A stretch of 64,000 nt of DNA from Methylopila capsulata (GTDB lineage Bacteria > Pseudomonadota > Alphaproteobacteria > Rhizobiales > Methylopilaceae). The stretch spans positions 620,001-684,000 of the forward strand of contig NZ_JAFBCY010000002.1 of the NCBI RefSeq assembly GCF_016907975.1, in the 5' to 3' direction. Under the pieces are notes generated by a model. It did not search any database. It was given only the letters and a program-made list of their open reading frames with translations, and was not told the origin of the DNA. Positions 62,318-64,000 of the stretch are shown here, in pieces; position 1 is the stretch's first letter; every line of letters begins with the position of its first letter. The position numbers and the translations under genes are program-made.

Positions 62318-63279
62318 TCGCCCCTCGCGCCCTGGTCCGCGCCGCCGCCGTCGCGCTCGCCCTTTCGGGCGGGGCGGCGGGGGCCGCCGCGGCGGACGTC
62401 CCCGTGCTCGCGGTCGTCTCCCAGACGGCCGCGACGGTGACCTTCCTGCCGATGGCGCCGGGCGACGAGAAGGGCGAGGAGGTCAAGATCGGCGAGGCGC
62501 CCGCCGCGATCGGCGTCGGGCCGGACGGCCGCTCGCTCTACGTCACGCATCCCGACCTCGGGCGGGTCACCCTGCTGGACGCCGTCACCCGGAGGATCAC
62601 CTCGATCTTCCAGGTGAAGGGCCAGCCCTTCGGCGTCGCCGCCACCGACGAGCACCTCTACGTCTCGGACTGGAGCCGCAATATGGTCCACCGGCTCGAC
62701 GTCGCCACCGGCGCGTCGACCGGGGAGGTCGAGGTCGGCAAGTCGCCGGCGGCGCTCGTGATGACCAAGTCGGGCGCCCGCGCTTACGTGGCGAACCGCG
62801 AGAGCGACAGCGTCAGCATCGTCGATCTCAAGACCATGACCGCGACCGGCGAGATCAAGGTCGGCCGCGCGCCGTTCGCGTTGGCGCTGTCGCCGGACGA
62901 GCGCCGGCTCTACGTGGCGAACGTCCAGAGCGGCGATCTCTCGGTGATCGACCTCGAAAGCGGCCAGGAGCTGAAGCGGATCGCGGTCGGCCGCATGCCC
63001 TACGGCGTCGCGCCGACGCCGGACGGGACGCAGGTCGCGGTGACGAACCAGCAGGACGGCGCCGTCGCGCTGGTCGACGCCAAGACCTTCGAGGTCACGG
63101 CCAAGGTCAAGGTCGGCCAGTACCCGGAAGGAATCTGGCTCGCGCCGGACGCAAAGACCGCGGCGGTGGCGAACTGGTTCGACGATTCGGTCTCGCTGGT
63201 CGACCTCGCGACCGCCAAGGAGCTCGGCCGGGTGACCGTGCCCGCCGGGCCGCGCTACCTCGCGGTGCTCGCCCCATGA
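62314..63279 (+). CDS. YVTN/YncE-type beta-propeller protein, last block of the mxa operon
   Basis: This 321-residue exported protein has a signal peptide (cleavage near 27). Seven or so about 42-residue propeller blades follow, each with a variant of LYVANxxSxxVSxxDxxT (for example AYVANRESDSVSIVDL, LYVANVQSGDLSVIDL). It overlaps mxaD by ATGA and so belongs to the operon. Its position equals that of mxaE in Methylobacterium mxaDEHB, but I cannot confirm identity from sequence. It may be a periplasmic scaffold or quinoprotein helper. Confidence 0.8.
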   Translation: MIAPRALVRAAAVALALSGGAAGAAAADVPVLAVVSQTAATVTFLPMAPGDEKGEEVKIGEAPAAIGVGPDGRSLYVTHPDLGRVTLLDAVTRRITSIFQVKGQPFGVAATDEHLYVSDWSRNMVHRLDVATGASTGEVEVGKSPAALVMTKSGARAYVANRESDSVSIVDLKTMTATGEIKVGRAPFALALSPDERRLYVANVQSGDLSVIDLESGQELKRIAVGRMPYGVAPTPDGTQVAVTNQQDGAVALVDAKTFEVTAKVKVGQYPEGIWLAPDAKTAAVANWFDDSVSLVDLATAKELGRVTVPAGPRYLAVLAP

Positions 63280-64000
63280 GGCGCGCCGCTTCGCGCCTTG
63301 CGAAGCGGCTCTGCGCGGCCCTCGCCGCGTCGCTTTTCGGACTGGCTGCGGCGACCGCGGCCCCGCTCGTCTGTCAGGGGACAGATCTCGTCGGCAAGAT
63401 CCGCGACGAGGACCCCGCGGCCTTCGCGCGCTTCGAGGCGGCGGGCCGGAAGACGCGCGACGCCGAGGGCCTGCTGTGGCGGGTCGAGAAGGACGGCGCC
63501 GCGCCGTCCCACCTGTTCGGCACCATCCACCTCTCCGACGAGCGCCTGAAGCCTTTGGCCGCCCCGGTGACGGCCGCGCTGGCTTCGGCGAACCTCGTGC
63601 TGATCGAGCCCCGCGAGATCGCCGATCCGCAGGCTGCGGCCATGGCCCGCGAGGTCGCCGGGCGGCGGGCGGTGCGCCCCGGCGGCAATGCGCTGTTCCA
63701 AGTGCCGGCGGTCGACCGTCTGGCGGTGATCAACCTGCTCGCCGCCCGCGGCGTGCCGGAACACACCGCGCAGAAGCTGGAGCCGTGGTTCCTCGCCATG
63801 CTCGCCACCGCGCCGAGCTGCGAGATCGCCCGCATCGACGAGGGGATGCTGAACGTCGACCAGCTGGTGGTCGAGGCCGCGCGGGCGAAGGGCATCCGGG
63901 TCGAGGGGCTCGAAGACGTCGACGAACAGATGGCGACGCTCGCTGCGGTGCCGGAGGAGCTCGCGGTGCGGGTGCTGGTGGACGCCGCGCGGCTCGGCCC
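63276..64000 (+). CDS. TraB/GumN-family protein (runs off right edge)
   Basis: The gene starts at ATG 63276 (ATGA overlap) and stays open to the end of the window, 241 codons. A signal peptide is likely (LAASLFGLAAATAAPL). The TraB/GumN motif SHLFGTIHLSD is at about residues 74-84, with ANLVLIEPREIADP after it. TraB-fold proteins are putative metalloproteases. Its place matches mxaH in the Methylobacterium order, which is positional evidence only. The 3' end is outside the window. Confidence 0.75.
   Translation, partial: MRRAASRLAKRLCAALAASLFGLAAATAAPLVCQGTDLVGKIRDEDPAAFARFEAAGRKTRDAEGLLWRVEKDGAAPSHLFGTIHLSDERLKPLAAPVTAALASANLVLIEPREIADPQAAAMAREVAGRRAVRPGGNALFQVPAVDRLAVINLLAARGVPEHTAQKLEPWFLAMLATAPSCEIARIDEGMLNVDQLVVEAARAKGIRVEGLEDVDEQMATLAAVPEELAVRVLVDAARLG

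Overview
The window is a very GC-rich, densely packed chromosomal segment of a methylotrophic alphaproteobacterium, most likely a Hyphomicrobiales (Rhizobiales) member of the Methylopila/Hansschlegelia/Methylobacterium kind. The main reason is a nearly complete mxa methanol-oxidation locus at 48.9-64.0 kb. An lpiA-acvB pair, a bacteriophytochrome and sfn sulfur genes fit the same group. The genus is inference. I found no rRNA or tRNA gene, no insertion sequence, no prophage and no CRISPR array.

Layout. (1) 1-4.8 kb: six overlapping plus-strand genes (GT2 glycosyltransferase, MurG-like glycosyltransferase, acyl-CoA-dehydrogenase-like flavoprotein, PIG-L deacetylase, NodS-like methyltransferase, GT2) that look like an uncharacterised glycoconjugate pathway. 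(2) 4.8-7.7 kb: mhqD-like hydrolase and mhqO-like dioxygenase, divergent from a LysR regulator; likely quinone or electrophile detoxification. (3) 7.7-17.2 kb: CDF metal exporter, DapA-like aldolase, PutA, dihydropyrimidinase-type hydrolase and a DEAD-box helicase. (4) 17.2-29.2 kb: a MarR regulator divergent from amidohydrolase, arylformamidase-like hydrolase, a three-subunit molybdenum hydroxylase (its iron-sulfur subunit fused to a CoxG-like domain) and a five-gene Liv-type ABC importer. This looks like uptake and oxidative breakdown of an N-heterocyclic or amide compound. (5) 29.3-35.6 kb: GtrA plus HAD-UbiA prenyltransferase, then divergent lpiA/mprF-acvB for lysyl-phosphatidylglycerol. 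(6) 35.7-41.1 kb: an unfamiliar hydrolase with a helical C-terminus and a small ORF, an HSL-family esterase, and sfnG-sfnB for organosulfur use. (7) 41.3-48.8 kb: FtsK-type translocase without membrane segments, an OmpR-type regulator with a degenerate receiver, a bacteriophytochrome HWE kinase fused to a receiver, and a sulfite-oxidase-like/flavin reductase pair. (8) 48.9-64.0 kb: mxaXYZ on the minus strand, then divergent mxaF-J-G-I-R-S-A-C-K-L-D, a beta-propeller gene and a truncated TraB/GumN gene.

How the mxa genes work together. MxaF and MxaI form calcium/PQQ methanol dehydrogenase, and MxaG is its cytochrome c electron acceptor. MxaJ and MxaD are periplasmic helpers. MxaR, S, A, C, K and L form the MoxR/von Willebrand-type assembly and metal-insertion machinery. 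MxaZYX is the lipoprotein plus two-component system expected to control the operon.

A recurring signal is a family of GC-rich palindromic elements with the core CTCCCCCTTGCGGGGAGGGG. They sit in several intergenic gaps and, unusually, lie within the reading frames of mxaA (N-terminus) and mxaC (C-terminus, as an inverted pair). Nearly all genes within operons are joined by 4-bp stop/start overlaps or TGATG junctions, so the junctions carrying these elements stand out.
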